The position numbers and the translations under genes were made by a program. From assembly GCA_030180135.1 (NCBI GenBank), contig CM058229.1, positions 47,767,522 through 47,831,521 of the forward strand: a stretch of 64,000 nt of DNA, written 5' to 3'. The DNA is from Orychophragmus violaceus (lineage: Eukaryota; Streptophyta; Magnoliopsida; Brassicales; Brassicaceae). Positions 45,039-56,559 of this stretch are shown here, in pieces (position 1 is the first letter of the stretch; each line of letters begins with the position of its first letter). Under the pieces are notes generated by a model. The model had not been told where the DNA came from and did no database searches. It worked only from the letters and a program-made list of their open reading frames with translations.

Positions 45039-48000
45039 TCAGACCGGGTCAGACATCTGCTGCTTCTTTTCTGGGCATTCATCAAATATTTCAGCTGCTA
45101 GCTTCAAGCGCATATCGCCAATGATCTCGTCGCTCAGATCATCCATATGTATACCAAGAGAAGGCACTCGACGAACTTCAATGCATAAATACCACAATCT
45201 CCCACTTGAATGTTTTCTGGTATGTCCTTGATAAAGTTAACTTTGTATGGATGCCAATTCCATTTATTAGTTGCACCTAAAAAATGAAAAGAAACTAGAG
45301 TATTAACAAGTAGATAACATATGATGATTTGATTAAAAAACTAGATCCTAATCACCTTTTGCAGTCTCTGTTCTGATCAAATATGGTAGAATCTTTGCAT
45401 ACTTCTTCACCTGGTTAGTGACCAACTTCTCACTCTCATCGTTGATGATGTTGTCGTAGATGTCAATCTTTCTTTTAAGCAAATCAAGTTCACATGCCAC
45501 CCAATGGTTGTTGTTGTAATTGTGGCAAAAGTAGACAACATCCACATCGTCGATCCATCTCTTGTTAGTACTGATATCATCGCCTAGACCTACACCAGAG
45601 TACACATCCTTGTAGCCGGACTTGAATATGAACTTCGCCTTTTTCTTCTCAAATTATTTAGTCTCCTGATACCAAAAATTGATGAACATTTGGTCGATGA
45701 AAGCAACATGGTCAGTCCGGTAAGGATTTTCATCCAGTAGCAACCGCTTGCGGAACATTCGCAGGGCCGCCGTCATATGCTGAAATTGATTAGCAACTCG
45801 GTAAGTAACCCATATATCCACAATAACGTACAAACAAATCAGCAACAAAGGAATTGGATATCGTCAACAAGCACAGAAAAATCTGCATCATTATAACATA
45901 AAAATCAGCAACATGGAACAAAAAATCCGCAGTGAAGACAGAAGCTCATAGTCAAAGATCCGAGAGCTTACCTGATCGCCTAACCAACCATAATCAGTTT
46001 CTGGCCATTCTTCCTTCCGCATCATTAGCCTTTTATAGAAGTTAACCTCAGGGTTGAATGTGCTAATTGGCTCCTCCCTATCAAAACATAGAAAACACAT
46101 GTTGTATGTTAAGTATTATGACAATGACCAACAACAAGCAAAATGACAATGACAATGACAATGACCAACAACAAGCAAAATGACATAAGCAAAATGACAA
46201 CAAGCAAATACATAAACTTACTCATCCTGTTGTATTAAGTCCATAAGATTTTGGAGTTTCCTCTCTTCCCTTTTTTCAAATGGATCATACCCGTAGTCAC
46301 TTGGGAATTTTTCAAATGCTGTCCTGGTTGACATGATCCTTTTCACAACTGAACTTGGGATATATGAGCTTTGTTGTGTCTGTGCCAAGAGTCTGACCCG
46401 GCCACCATCTTCATCTCCTTTGTTTTTGAGCAGCTGTGCGGCTAGCAAGTCCAAATGGTTGCCGAAATCTGTGTTATCCTCATCCGTTTCATCTTCATTA
46501 ACAAGTTTCACACCCTTTTTATTCCGTCTCCCCCGGTTATTTGGTGTCACAAACTTCTCAACAGGCTCTACTTTAACCTTCACTGTCTTCTCAGATTTTC
46601 TAATCTTCTTCTCAACAGCTTTTTTGTTTGCTTTCTTCACTTTTGGTTTCTTTTTCTAGAGAGTAGGTCTTTCTAACCATGACTGAAAAGTAAATAGAAC
46701 ATCATTATAGAAACAACGATGTAGCAGAAGAAATATAAACACAACAAGTGAAAAAAATAGGACACAAATCTCATACCAAGTTTTCGGAAACATTGTCTTT
46801 CCTGTCCTTTTCTCCAATTAAATCAGTCGCAGCCTACATTATTAAATAAACCCCAATATCACATCCAAATCTTTAAACCGAAAGTATTGATTTAAACACA
46901 TAAAGGATTTGGGAAATGATGCATACTATAGTTTATGGTTGGCTGTTTCCAGCTTAAACGTCTCTATGGATATCAACTCTAGCCTGCATGAGGAAGGAAT
47001 GACGATGAACACAGTATATAGAAGACCTTGATTAAATCTGCAATAGAGTAGAACAAATCAGCAAGAGAGCAATATGGAAACTTACCGGATTTTTCGAAGA
47101 ACATGATTCTCCACGTTCTTCTTCACGTGAAACTGGTTTCTTCGCCTCAACCTTTGCTAAATTTTGTAAACTACTAATAGCTCCTTTCATCAGCACCATT
47201 TGGTCCGCAAAGTATTCAAACCTTGTATCTATTGCTGACAACTGCAGCTGATTTTGGTTGCCCATCTCATCTATTTTCGCAGTCAAAGATTTCAGAACAC
47301 TAAATACTTCTGCATTGACACTGGTCTGACCGACATCCTCACCGCCTTCCTTCACCACTGCTTTCTTCTTTTTCGAACCAACTGGAGCTGCTCCCTCATC
47401 TTTTGAAATTGGCCCACACTCGCACGCTTTTTATTAGCCGGCTTTATGAATTTCTGATCAACATAAACTCTTATGTGCCATTCTCATGTCCATTCATTCT
47501 TCCTCAAACACTGGTTGATGTTGTCTTGGATCAGTGTATCCACTCTTTCATCGTCAACTTCACTAGGCCACTCGGGATAAATGTCAGTCAATGGCTTCAT
47601 TACCATATTTATTACAGGAACCTGCAATATCAGAGGAGATTAGCTAACGATTAATAGTTTGCATCAAATACAGAAATCACCAGCAACACTAACTATCCAC
47701 ACTAAGATTAAAAATCCGTAACATGGTTATGAAATATGTGATGACAGAACACAAATCCGCAGTGGGTAAAATAATTTGTAATATGTACTAAACCAATAAT
47801 TTGAAGATAAAAGACAAACTAATAAAAATTGGAGAACGAGACATACCACGGCGTTATCACGCTTAGCTTCTAAAACCACGTCGTCAACGTCGTAATGACA
47901 GCGTGATCCACCCCAGCGAAGTAAAGGAAGCTCATCAACTCTCTTTTTACCACCATACATTTCTCCCAGCTTCGGATAAGACTCCAGAGCCCATACAGAC

Positions 48001-48684
48001 ACCACTTGAACAAAACCATTTAATGTAACCGAAGACCCAACAAGATTTGCTTCTTTGATTGACTTCATCAGAACCTCAAATGCTAGCCGACCCCACTGAA
48101 AACTATTAAAAACAGCTGTATCCAAAGCCATTTTAGCGTACTTGAACTCGATCCTTTGACCTCTCTGATACCCAAATACACCTACATGGAGGAGGCATAA
48201 AAAACCAACGGTCGTCCTCTCTGGTAAATTCCAGCCGGCGCATATATCCAAAACCCGTCGCATGTCTTTCCAATGAGGTCCATCGCCTACAGCCAGCCCC
48301 ATCTTTTCTCATAACTCTGTGTGATCAACAACTACTTCAACTCCCACACCATATGGATCACAGTTCATACATGTTATCTGTGCAAACTCGCAGTGGATTA
48401 TCTCCAATCAAACACCACATTTCCATCAACTTCTTAGTCTCCAACTGCCGTGTAAGAAAGTAGAACGACGTCCTCCCACAGAAAATGAAATTATTTTCGG
48501 CAAGCTTAGCAATACACCCAAGTTTAGACTCTCTCATAATCTTCCATGCATCTTCACCGAGAGTTTTTCTAGCTAGTCTCAACTGCTCTAAGCTAGTACC
48601 GTGATTCAGACTTCGCGGAAGAGATGGATAATTGCCGTCTTTAAACAAGCGCTGCGGATATTTCTTCTTCTTCTCATTCTCCAT
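45039..48684 (-). pseudogene. DUF1985/ULP1-type cysteine protease-like gene of the MULE
   Basis: Start at 48682-48684 (MENEKKKKYPQRLF). Exons in order: 48358-48684; the DUF1985-like part at about 47840-48302 ('HWKDMRRVLDICAGWNLPER', 'GFLCLLHVGVFGYQRGQRIE', 'ALDTAVFNSFQWGRLAFEVL'); 47350-47640 ('LTDIYPEWPSEVDDERV', stop inside); 47090-47358; a lysine-rich part at 46218-46640; 45891-46100; 45654-45848; and the C48 protease part at 45350-45640 and 45039-45290. The protease triad is visible: His in 'NNHWVACELDL', Asp in 'IDIYDNI', Cys in 'GDCGIYALKF'. A frameshift follows 'VECLLL', and stops occur after 'NEWT' and 'WYQETK'. ULP1 enzymes remove SUMO; whether the MULE versions do so is unknown. Confidence 0.75.
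46105..46215. repeat. Simple repeat in a ULP-like gene intron
   Basis: Repeated 'aatgacaatgac' and 'caacaagcaaaatgac' words; a similar string recurs at 49033-49065. Confidence 0.7.
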
Positions 48685-48699
48685 GTCTACAGAAACAGA

Positions 48700-49215
48700 G
48701 CTACAATATCATCAAACGAGAGGGTTAGAATAAGCAAATAAATACCCAACAAGGACAAACAAATCAGCAAAAAGGACAATTAAGGCCAAATAAATCCGCA
48801 CCAATGACAAATAAATCCGCAACATGGAAAAATTAAGGACAAACAAATCCGCAACAAAGACAAATAAATCCGCAATAAGAACAAATGAAACCGTAACAGT
48901 GACAAATGAATACGCAACAAGGACAAATGCAGGTGTAATCTAATCGATATAATGAACAAGTAAATGACCGAGAACAACCACACCCGTGTTATTAGATTAT
49001 AACGACCTAAACAACAACATAGTGTTTATCATACAATGACCAACAACAAGCAAGATGACAATGACAGACTTACAATATAAACAAACGACATGGTTAGAAT
49101 GAGCAAATAAACCCCCAACAAGGAGAAATAAATCAGCAACAAGGAGAAATAAATCCGTAACAAAGAGTAATAAATCCGCAACAAAGGAGTAATAAATCCG
49201 CAACAAGGACAATGA
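48700..49215 (+). repeat. ~20 bp variable tandem repeats upstream of the ULP-like gene
   Basis: Two clusters (about 48740-48935 and 49105-49215) of a ~20 bp unit 'aaggacaaataaatccgcaac' with variants. They lie directly upstream of the ULP-like start codon, where the promoter would be. Confidence 0.8.
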
Positions 49216-51381
49216 AGGTGCAAAACAAAAGGGATAGAATGAACTAGTAAATGACCGAGAACATCCAAAATTTGAAACAAACCCGTGTTATCATATTAGC
49301 CCAGAGACAAATTTACTAGATGCCATGGACCGAAATAATAACACAAACAAACCGTAATCACATCAAAAAATCCGTAATGCATCAATTACAACATGGAAGT
49401 TACTATAATTTCCCTATGATTCTAGTCCAATTAACAACTATCGAAATAAATTCACAAACTTCTGACTAGTTTTCAACACTAGGTTTCACAATCTATCGCA
49501 GAGAACAAAATCAAACCGATAACAAGAGACAAAATCGGGCCAAGAACAAGAGAATGATGATACACAGAGCAATAGACAAATCGGGCCACGAATATGAGAA
49601 CAATGATAGTAAATCGGGGAAAGAACAATGACAATACACATAGAACAAGATTCAAATCGGACCAAGAACAACAGAAACACAGAGAATACCTCGCGAATGG
49701 GGATGTACGAAGTAAGCTAGAGCTTCGTCGCCGGTTGAAGAGGCGACAAGAACGAGTGAGGGGACATCGGCGGAGGTCGGCGACAGAGCTATTGGAGGGC
49801 GGCGGAAGTGAGGTCGGCGACGGAACTATTGGAGGTCGGCGGAAGTGAGGTCGGCGACAGAGCTTCATCGCGAATGGTATGAAGACGGCGGCGAGAGCTT
49901 AGAGTAAATAATGAAGACCTAATAAATTACCTTGTAGCTAGCTCCTTTTTTACCTTCTTTTTTTAAACTATTAAATCATTATTTCTTTTTTTTATAAAAT
50001 CGGTTTTCTTTTTTTTGGGAACATTTTTGGTTTTTATTTTATATAAAATATAATTTTAAAGATTTTTTAAGGTAAATGTATTATAAATGGTAAGTGTTTA
50101 GAAATGGGTATTTAGGTCATTTTCCACATCTTAAACACTAAGTTAGTAAACTTAGGGTTATGAAAATAAGTAAGTAATTACTCTAAAGATTCATACTACT
50201 TAGAGTAAATTTCACTAAATAATAAAGTCCCATAAACTATTATAACCGTAAAACAAAAATTATATTGATTGGATAAGTGCTAGTTATAGTGCAATTTGAA
50301 ACGCCATGTATAGGCTTCAAGTATAAGTAGTGATGGTCATTAGGGAATGAAATTCTCCAGATTATACTCGAACTGATTCGACACAAAGAGAATAAACTAT
50401 CTGTTAAGTATCCTAACATTGGCCTATCAAGGATATGAACATTATCCCATTGAACCTAGTGGCCCTCAGATTCCAACAGCCACTGGAAGATTCCAACATA
50501 ATCACCCCCATAGTTCTCCTTCTATCCTTTGGCCCTATTGTTATAAAGTGCAAGACGTAAGACATTATACAGCGTAAGAATAAAAATTTCTAAGTATTAG
50601 TAACATCAAATATTCATATGTATCGTTATACTATAAAGATAACTTTTTCATCCACCAAAAGTAGTTTGATGGTTTTGTCGGTGAAGACCTCTTGAAACAT
50701 CCAAGACCGAAGGACCTTCAATCTCAAACTCAATTTCGTCGTCGACTTGTTGATCTCCAAAAGGAATTGGTATTGCCTTTGATCCATTGTTTTTTGCAAT
50801 AAAATTTCTGTAGAGAGAATTAAACAGAAAACGAAAGAAATTTAAGACTCTCTGAAATTGAGAGAGGTTATAAGGGTAGGGGTAATTCGATCGGTTTTGG
50901 CGGGCCTTATACGATTCCCCGTTAATGTAAATATCAACCACCAATTAGTAAACATATTTTCGAAGTTTTGACATCGGCCTTACTATGACATTAGTAAACG
51001 ACGGCTATGTTAACAAGATTTGACGTGAAGTTGGTTAATAATTAAACTACTTAACATATGGGGTCTACATTCGCCTTTCTCCACACACGCAACCGACAAT
51101 CTTGAACAGTTGATAATCTAGGGAACTGCAAAATACACAATAATCTAGGTTTCTAAAGTTAAGTAACTTTTTGGTTTACTAATTTATTAATTAATTGTGT
51201 GGGAGAAAATGAATGGTTGTGTCTTTATATAAGGTTATAAAGAAGAAGAAACTCATTCAATCAAATTAGGGATTAACACCCGTTCTTAAGATCTTTAAGC
51301 CACTGATTCATAACAAATAAAAGTCAACCGCTTCGATAACCCAAACTACAACAATATGCATATGGATTATACGTACTGGCC
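49216..51381. other. AT-rich sequence: right end of MULE and CACTA interior
   Basis: No recognised gene. About 49690-49880 is GA/CG-rich with 'ggcggaagtgaggtcggcgacgg' style repeats. A 98-codon - strand frame (50648-50944) has no family I recognise. A TATA-like 'tatataagg' at 51226 precedes the F-box pseudogene. Confidence 0.4.
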
Positions 51382-52093
51382 ATGGCGACGATACGACCAA
51401 CCTTACTACGAAACCCGATCAGTAACAAGAAAACGGAAAGCAATCATCTTATTCAACCTTCTAGCGTTGTTTGATGATGTGATAATGAAGATACTCGCCC
51501 GTGTTTTCGAACGGGACATGTAAGATCTTCTTTATACGAAGAATACATGCAAATCCTTGAAGGAAAAGACGGAAGCACGTAGATTCTTCAAATATGTTAA
51601 TCTAATAGAGAAGGGATACTATGTTTGGGCTCCGGGTTTTGACTGGGAAAAAATCAATGAAAGCTGCTACGACGCAGGTAACACATCAGCCATCCTCCTC
51701 AAAGGAATCTCATATTTCTTTCCTGATAACAAGAGAGATGAAAGTATATGTATGATATCTTACGCAAATCATTCAGGGAAGACAGAGATGATGAACTCTT
51801 TTGTAGATATGAATTTACTCGAGAACATGCAACGCAACTGTGAAGAATACTATCTCGTCTCGACAAGGGTGTGTGAGGAAGGGCACTTCCTGATTGGTTC
51901 ATAGCGAAACGTGATGAAAACGGTCCTGGTCATGTGCGCTAGCCCATGTTCTAAATACAACCCGTGGTGCTCTGGGTGGTGGATTCAGGGGCCAAAGGGA
52001 AACGACATGTGCGACCAATGTTTATGGGTTATGCAGACCGCTTTCTTCTGCAAAATAATAGCAGACAACTTCCAGATATTTTACTATATGTGA
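51382..52093 (+). pseudogene. F-box protein pseudogene (At1g67623/At2g35280-like family)
   Basis: From about 51450 one frame runs to the TGA at 52091-52093 with two stops inside (TAA 51521-51523, TAG 51902-51904). It begins 'LFDDVIMKILARVFERDM', which matches the 'LPDDL...ILARVA' start of plant F-box domains, then 'CKSLKEKTEARRFFKYVN'. The middle, 'CYDAGNTSAILLKGISYFF', resembles the 'EA..L.G...FF' repeat region of this family, and the C-terminus is Cys/Trp-rich ('PWCSGWWI', 'MCDQCLW'). Family members would recruit substrates to SCF ubiquitin ligases. The ATG at 51382 is in another frame, so a frameshift lies before 51450. Confidence 0.6.
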
Positions 52094-52330
52094 TGTCTTA
52101 TATATGTATGTTTTGCGAATTTCACATTTGATGTTTTCCTGTAAACATAATTATCTTGTATTTTGTTTAACGGTTCAGCGTTATTGCATCCGAAAGCTAA
52201 CACTTAAACAGTGAAATAATCAAATAAAAGACTTAACTATTAACAAGATTAACTTAAACTTGGTAATTAATTATTCTATTTAGCACATATCGGACAGTTT
52301 GACCAACATGGCCAGCTACAAGGGGTCAAC

Positions 52331-52470
52331 CATAAACCTTAAACGCATACTCTAAACCCTAAACCCTATATACTAAACTCTAAACCCAAACATTAAATCC
52401 TAAACCCTAAATACTAAACACTAAAGACAAAACCCTATACCCTAAACACTAAACTCTAAACCCTAAACCA
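52331..52470. repeat. Degenerate interstitial telomere-like repeat
   Basis: About a dozen CCCTAAA-like words (ctaaaccctaaaccct, actaaactctaaac) in 140 bp with irregular spacing. Confidence 0.75.
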
Positions 52471-53344
52471 AAGACAATAAGACAAGAATAATATTAAATG
52501 TTCCTCTAAACCGATATTATTAAATCTCCTTAGCATGATAAGTACATATATACGCAAACAATAAATTGGGTATGTAGAAAACTTCACAAATCAGAACTTA
52601 ATTTTTTATACCATCATAAAACCGGTAATAATATTTCACATGGACCACTTCATCTCGCTATATATGTTGATTAAGATCATTCGGAAATGCAATGTTTAAT
52701 AGATTGTGTAGGATTATATTATCATGTTACGGTAGTTAGAGAATATCATAGGATAATCCTTTATGAGATATATCCTACGGATTCTACTTCTTGTATATAT
52801 ATCTCATGTAACGTTAAACATCATAGCAACACACATATTTACCTATCCATAACACTATGCAATTGCAACAACACACATATTTCCCTTTCCTTAGCACCAT
52901 GCAATTGCTTTTCGGTATGAAACATATATGGGGACATTACCAAAATGCCATGTTTTATGTATGTTCTCCCAACGAAACCAAAAAACCTCAAATTTAAGGT
53001 TTTGCTCACTCCAATAGAACCAAGAGCAACAAAAACCTTCATTTGATCCGAATATTTATCGACAATATTCGATTATCTTGGAGGTTAAGGATCCAGTTTA
53101 CCGGATGAAAACTAGTATCTTGGTACCACTTGTAAGATATGTAACATTTAAATTTGTTTATGTTCGTTAAAATCTCAAATATGATTAATCAATGCATTTT
53201 CGAAGTGATAAATGAGTCTTTTATTTCTTATCTGAATATTACCGAATAAAAAATGTTGAAATCGTACATTTTCATAAGATATAAAATTATTTAAGGACAA
53301 AAACTAATAAAGTATATAACTTACAAAGACTATAATGTAAACGA

Positions 53345-53560
53345 AAAGAGGTTTCTTTTGGAGTGAGCAAAACCTCAAAAATGAGGTTTTGAGGTTTTTT
53401 GGAGATGTTTTTAAGAAAAGATGAAACATCAAATTTGATGTTTTGTATAGTAAAACCTCAAAATGAGGTTTTGTGGTTTCTTTTGGTGTGAACAAAACCT
53501 CAAAAACGAGGTTTTGAGGTTTTGCTCACTATAAAAGAAACCTTAAAACCTCAAAATCTA
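53345..53560. repeat. Fold-back cluster of AAACCTCAAAA / TTTTGAGGTTT
   Basis: At least four palindromic copies of 'aaacctcaaaa(a/t)(t/c)gaggtttt' in 220 bp, with 'tttggagtgagc' and 'gctcact' at the edges in inverted orientation. A related single copy is at 52978-53005. The arms can pair to form nested hairpins; it could be a fold-back MITE remnant. Confidence 0.65.
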
Positions 53561-55239
53561 AAGTTTCATCTTTGATTTTACATCAAGTCCCAAAACTATT
53601 TCTTAAATTTTCTGTGTACTATTTTTAATTTTACGGTTACAAAACTTTCAAAACTATTTCTTAATTTTTGTGATTTATAATTTTAGAATCCCGGAAGTAT
53701 ATCCAAAGCTTTCATAAAATTTAAAACCAAAAATTTATTTCATAATACATGTCTTCAATCGTACTTTATATTGTGAACAAACATTTTCTGATTTTACAAA
53801 AGTATAATAGATAAGTATAAATTTTTTAAATGGAGATAATAAAAAAATATATATGATGAGTAAGTTATGCATACAGGTGGGTAAAAATTCAAAACAATTT
53901 CTATAATAATCTGGGAAACTAAAACTCAATTCTATAGCCCAAAACACTTCAATTACCCGTCTAAACCCAAGAATATTCGACAAAGTGCCGAGAAATCCTC
54001 AATTATGACAAACCCTGATTTTATCATATTCTTCCCCTTTTCTGAAATCTTATTTGAGTCATCTCGCTAATCTCTCTCCAAACCTCTTCTATGCCCACCC
54101 ATCTTAAACTGAGATCTCTTCTTTGAATCTCTTATTTGAGGCTCTCAACTTCATCACTAACTTTGGCAGAAACTCTATCGACCCTCTCAAAACTTTGGCA
54201 GAAACCCTCCATGATACGAGGCCTACAACTACATGTAAGATATGACGTTAGAGTGTGTGTTAAACCGTCATACCTGCTTTGCTTTGCTTTTGAAATGGGA
54301 TTGCTTCTGAACCTGATTGTTGGTTTGCTTTTTTGGAACAATTAGTTTTGGTTCTACAGGTTGTAAACGACTATTATATTCCTCTATTAGCTTCAATATG
54401 GTCTCCACTGTCTAGATAAGTTGGTTTTTTTATGAGTGTTTGATGAGTTAGAGTCTGATGATTAGGATGTTAAACTTATAGTTAGCAAGCAATTGAATTT
54501 GATGTCTCTCTTTAACTACTCTATGTGTTTTGTTAATTTTGGGTGTCTGAGCGTTTACAAGATAGTGTTTGTATCATTTGATACATGACTAAACCATCCA
54601 TAACTTTCTTCTAAAACATTTTGTCGAGGAGATCTGTCAACGACGGATGAAAGACATGGTTACACTACAAAGGATTGCAGAACTGCGAAGGACTGCGTCC
54701 TCGGGAGATCTCAACAGATGAATATAACTACATCTTTCCTCAAGTAAAGTAACATTTTCACAATCCATATTTATAACGTCATCTCATGTTCTTTATTTAA
54801 TTATTTTTCTCTTACTGTCTTTAATTATCAAAGTCCACTAAGGAGGATGGATGAGAAAATCCATTTGGAGTCGAAAGCCTGACAGAAAATCTTTTAATGG
54901 GCAAGCGCAAGCAGCCTAGATACTTTTCAGTATTTGTGGCCCACCAAGAGCGACTGAAGGAAGCTCAACGTCCAATTACAACTTCATCTTATTCATAGGT
55001 TACTTATCATTATCTCTTGCATTTGTTAATTTTTTGGAGTATGATTTGACAACTCCTTCATGCTGGAGTTTGCGTATGTAGATCGTTTGTGTCTACATGA
55101 TACACATAAGTATATAAGTTACCAATGTTATTTTGAAGTAAATGTCTTTTATAATTCTTGTACCATTCAAATTATGGTATCCCCAATTACCAAATCATAA
55201 ATTCAAATAATTCAAATTCTTGTTTTTACAAATAAAATT

Positions 55240-56103
55240 CACTAAACAGTCGTCAATTATTCACACTACACACACAAAGTAGTCGCAAAATATTTACCAT
55301 CAACATATATGGATTTTCCGGATAGTCACTGAATAGTCGTTAATTAGTCATTAAACCGTAGCCAAGTAGTCACTATATTCGACAGTCAGACAGTAGTCGG
55401 CAAGTAGTGACACAATCATTACCATAAACGAATCTGGATTTTCTGATTAGACGCTGCATAGTCGTTAAATTAGTCATTAAGTAACCACTAATTAATAGCA
55501 TAACGTTTACCGTAATCATATAGGGATATTCTTATTAGTCGATATATCAACGATAAATTAGTAAATAAACAGTCGTCAAATAGTCACCATATATTACGAC
55601 TACGTTGTGACTATATTACACAATCACATAATAGTCGACAAGAAGTGGCCGAATCAATACCATAATTGTATTTGGATGTTCCGATTAGTCTTTAAATATT
55701 CGTTGACTTAGTCATTACCACGACGCCAATTAGTCACGAATATTTACTACTACAGTGTGACTATATTGTACAATAACAAAATATTCGGCCATTGGTCACC
55801 TATGTTAAAGACTACTTGGTGACTACATTTCTCCGACTGCATCTGAACTATGTCCTTAGTCATACAATTGACGCCAAATGGTCGCTGATTAGTCCCTATA
55901 TATTCTGACAACGCTACGTCTATTATATGATTACCTATGTTAGTCGTAATATTTATTTACCGCCGACTATTTTTATGGATATGCATTTTACGGACTAAGG
56001 ATTTATAACTACCAACTTTACTCGCTATTTAGTCGTAAAACCGCATACAACGACTATTCTACGTCTAAGAGTGCAGTCATAAAAACGCTTTTTTTTAGTA
56101 GTG
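55240..56103. repeat. Right subterminal repeat region of the CACTA element
   Basis: Dense AGTCG, CGACT and 'tagtc(a/g)' words over 860 bp up to the terminal inverted repeat; mirrors 38087-38460. Confidence 0.75.
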
Positions 56104-56106
56104 AAA

Positions 56107-56559
56107 TACTACGAACAAAAGCTAATCCCAACATACACCAAAAAAATGGCATCTGCTACTAAGAAAGGCATACACCACTACATTCATCCCGACAAACACC
56201 TCAATGGCATACTCCTTAACTTACATCTCAACATATACCTTAATGGCACACACCTCAACATGCACCTCAAAATACACTCAAAGGAATACACCTCGACATA
56301 CGCCTTAATGGCAATCGCTACCACTAAGGTCAATAGGCACCAATCACAACCTTCAAGAAAGATCTAACTAGACTAGAACCATATAGAAGAAGTCACATAT
56401 TACTCTAGTTGGTGGTCTGAAATCATTTTGCAAAGTTTTATCAGAATCCTTTAAAGTTTTGCAAACACTTTAGAAAACGGAAATAAGGTTTTCAAAAACA
56501 GCAGAAGCTTATCCCTCAAGGAAGGACCGAGGGACCTTAACCTAAGCTCTGATACCAAT
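56107..56559 (-). mobile_element. Internal region 2 of gypsy element G, part 2
   Basis: Continues 38086 after the CACTA. Homologous to 10510-10970, including the 'caatggcatac' short tandem (56120-56330) and a primer site complement 'gctctgataccaat' at 56546-56559. No gene. Confidence 0.75.

Larger units (their letters stand above)
44815..49385 (+). repeat. Dispersed AAATCCGCAAC-like motif in MULE non-coding DNA
   Basis: About 25 copies or close variants, all in this orientation here: 44817, 44838, 44858, 44878, 45836, 45900, 45921, 47033, 47050, 47709, 47751, eleven in 48758-49200, and 49350-49375. One inverted copy lies in the transposase intron (GTTGCGGATT, 41764). They sit in introns and flanks of the ULP-like gene; I saw none in its exons. 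Confidence 0.7.
40838..50215. mobile_element. MULE (Mutator-like) carrying a ULP-like gene, limits approximate
   Basis: Holds a MuDR-type transposase gene (+), a 116 bp tandem array, and a convergent DUF1985/ULP1-type gene (-). This gene pair is known from Arabidopsis Kaonashi and VANDAL-type MULEs. I could not identify terminal inverted repeats or the 9 bp duplication, so the ends are estimates. All genes carry stops or frameshifts. A 24 bp direct repeat ('tatggagttgacaac...') occurs at 40838 and 40889. Confidence 0.6.
52094..55239. other. CACTA interior without a recognised gene
   Basis: AT-rich. Contains degenerate telomere-like and fold-back repeats (listed separately). Around 54640-54700 a short frame reads 'HGYTTKDCRTAKDC', faintly like a gag knuckle, too weak to call. 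About 54870-55000 has a 40-codon open tail I do not recognise. Confidence 0.35.
38087..56103. mobile_element. CACTA (En/Spm) DNA transposon, 18 kb, composite
   Basis: The left end reads CACTACAAGAAAATAACA and the right end, inverted, CACTACTAAAAAAAAGCG; the inverted ends stay similar for about 30 bp, to 'GACTGCA'. The target duplication AAA (38084-38086 and 56104-56106) is the 3 bp expected for CACTA. Removing the element and one AAA restores 'gacaaatactacgaacaaa', which matches 'gacaaatactccgaacaaa' in G internal region 1 (about 10504). Both ends carry repeated AGTCG/CGACT motifs. No TNPD (Transposase_21) or TNPA gene was recognised, so the element looks non-autonomous. It contains a MULE, an RNase H gene fragment and an F-box pseudogene. 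Confidence 0.85.

Noticed and set aside
50648..50944. 98-codon - strand frame as a captured gene
   Set aside because: Open but without a recognisable domain, splice context or neighbour; insufficient to call.
52331..52470. True chromosome-end telomere
   Set aside because: Words are irregular and interrupted, and element sequence continues on both sides.
54600..54760. Gag zinc-knuckle gene fragment
   Set aside because: Only 'HGYTTKDC' resembles the family; cysteines on the left are missing and no flanking gag sequence supports it.
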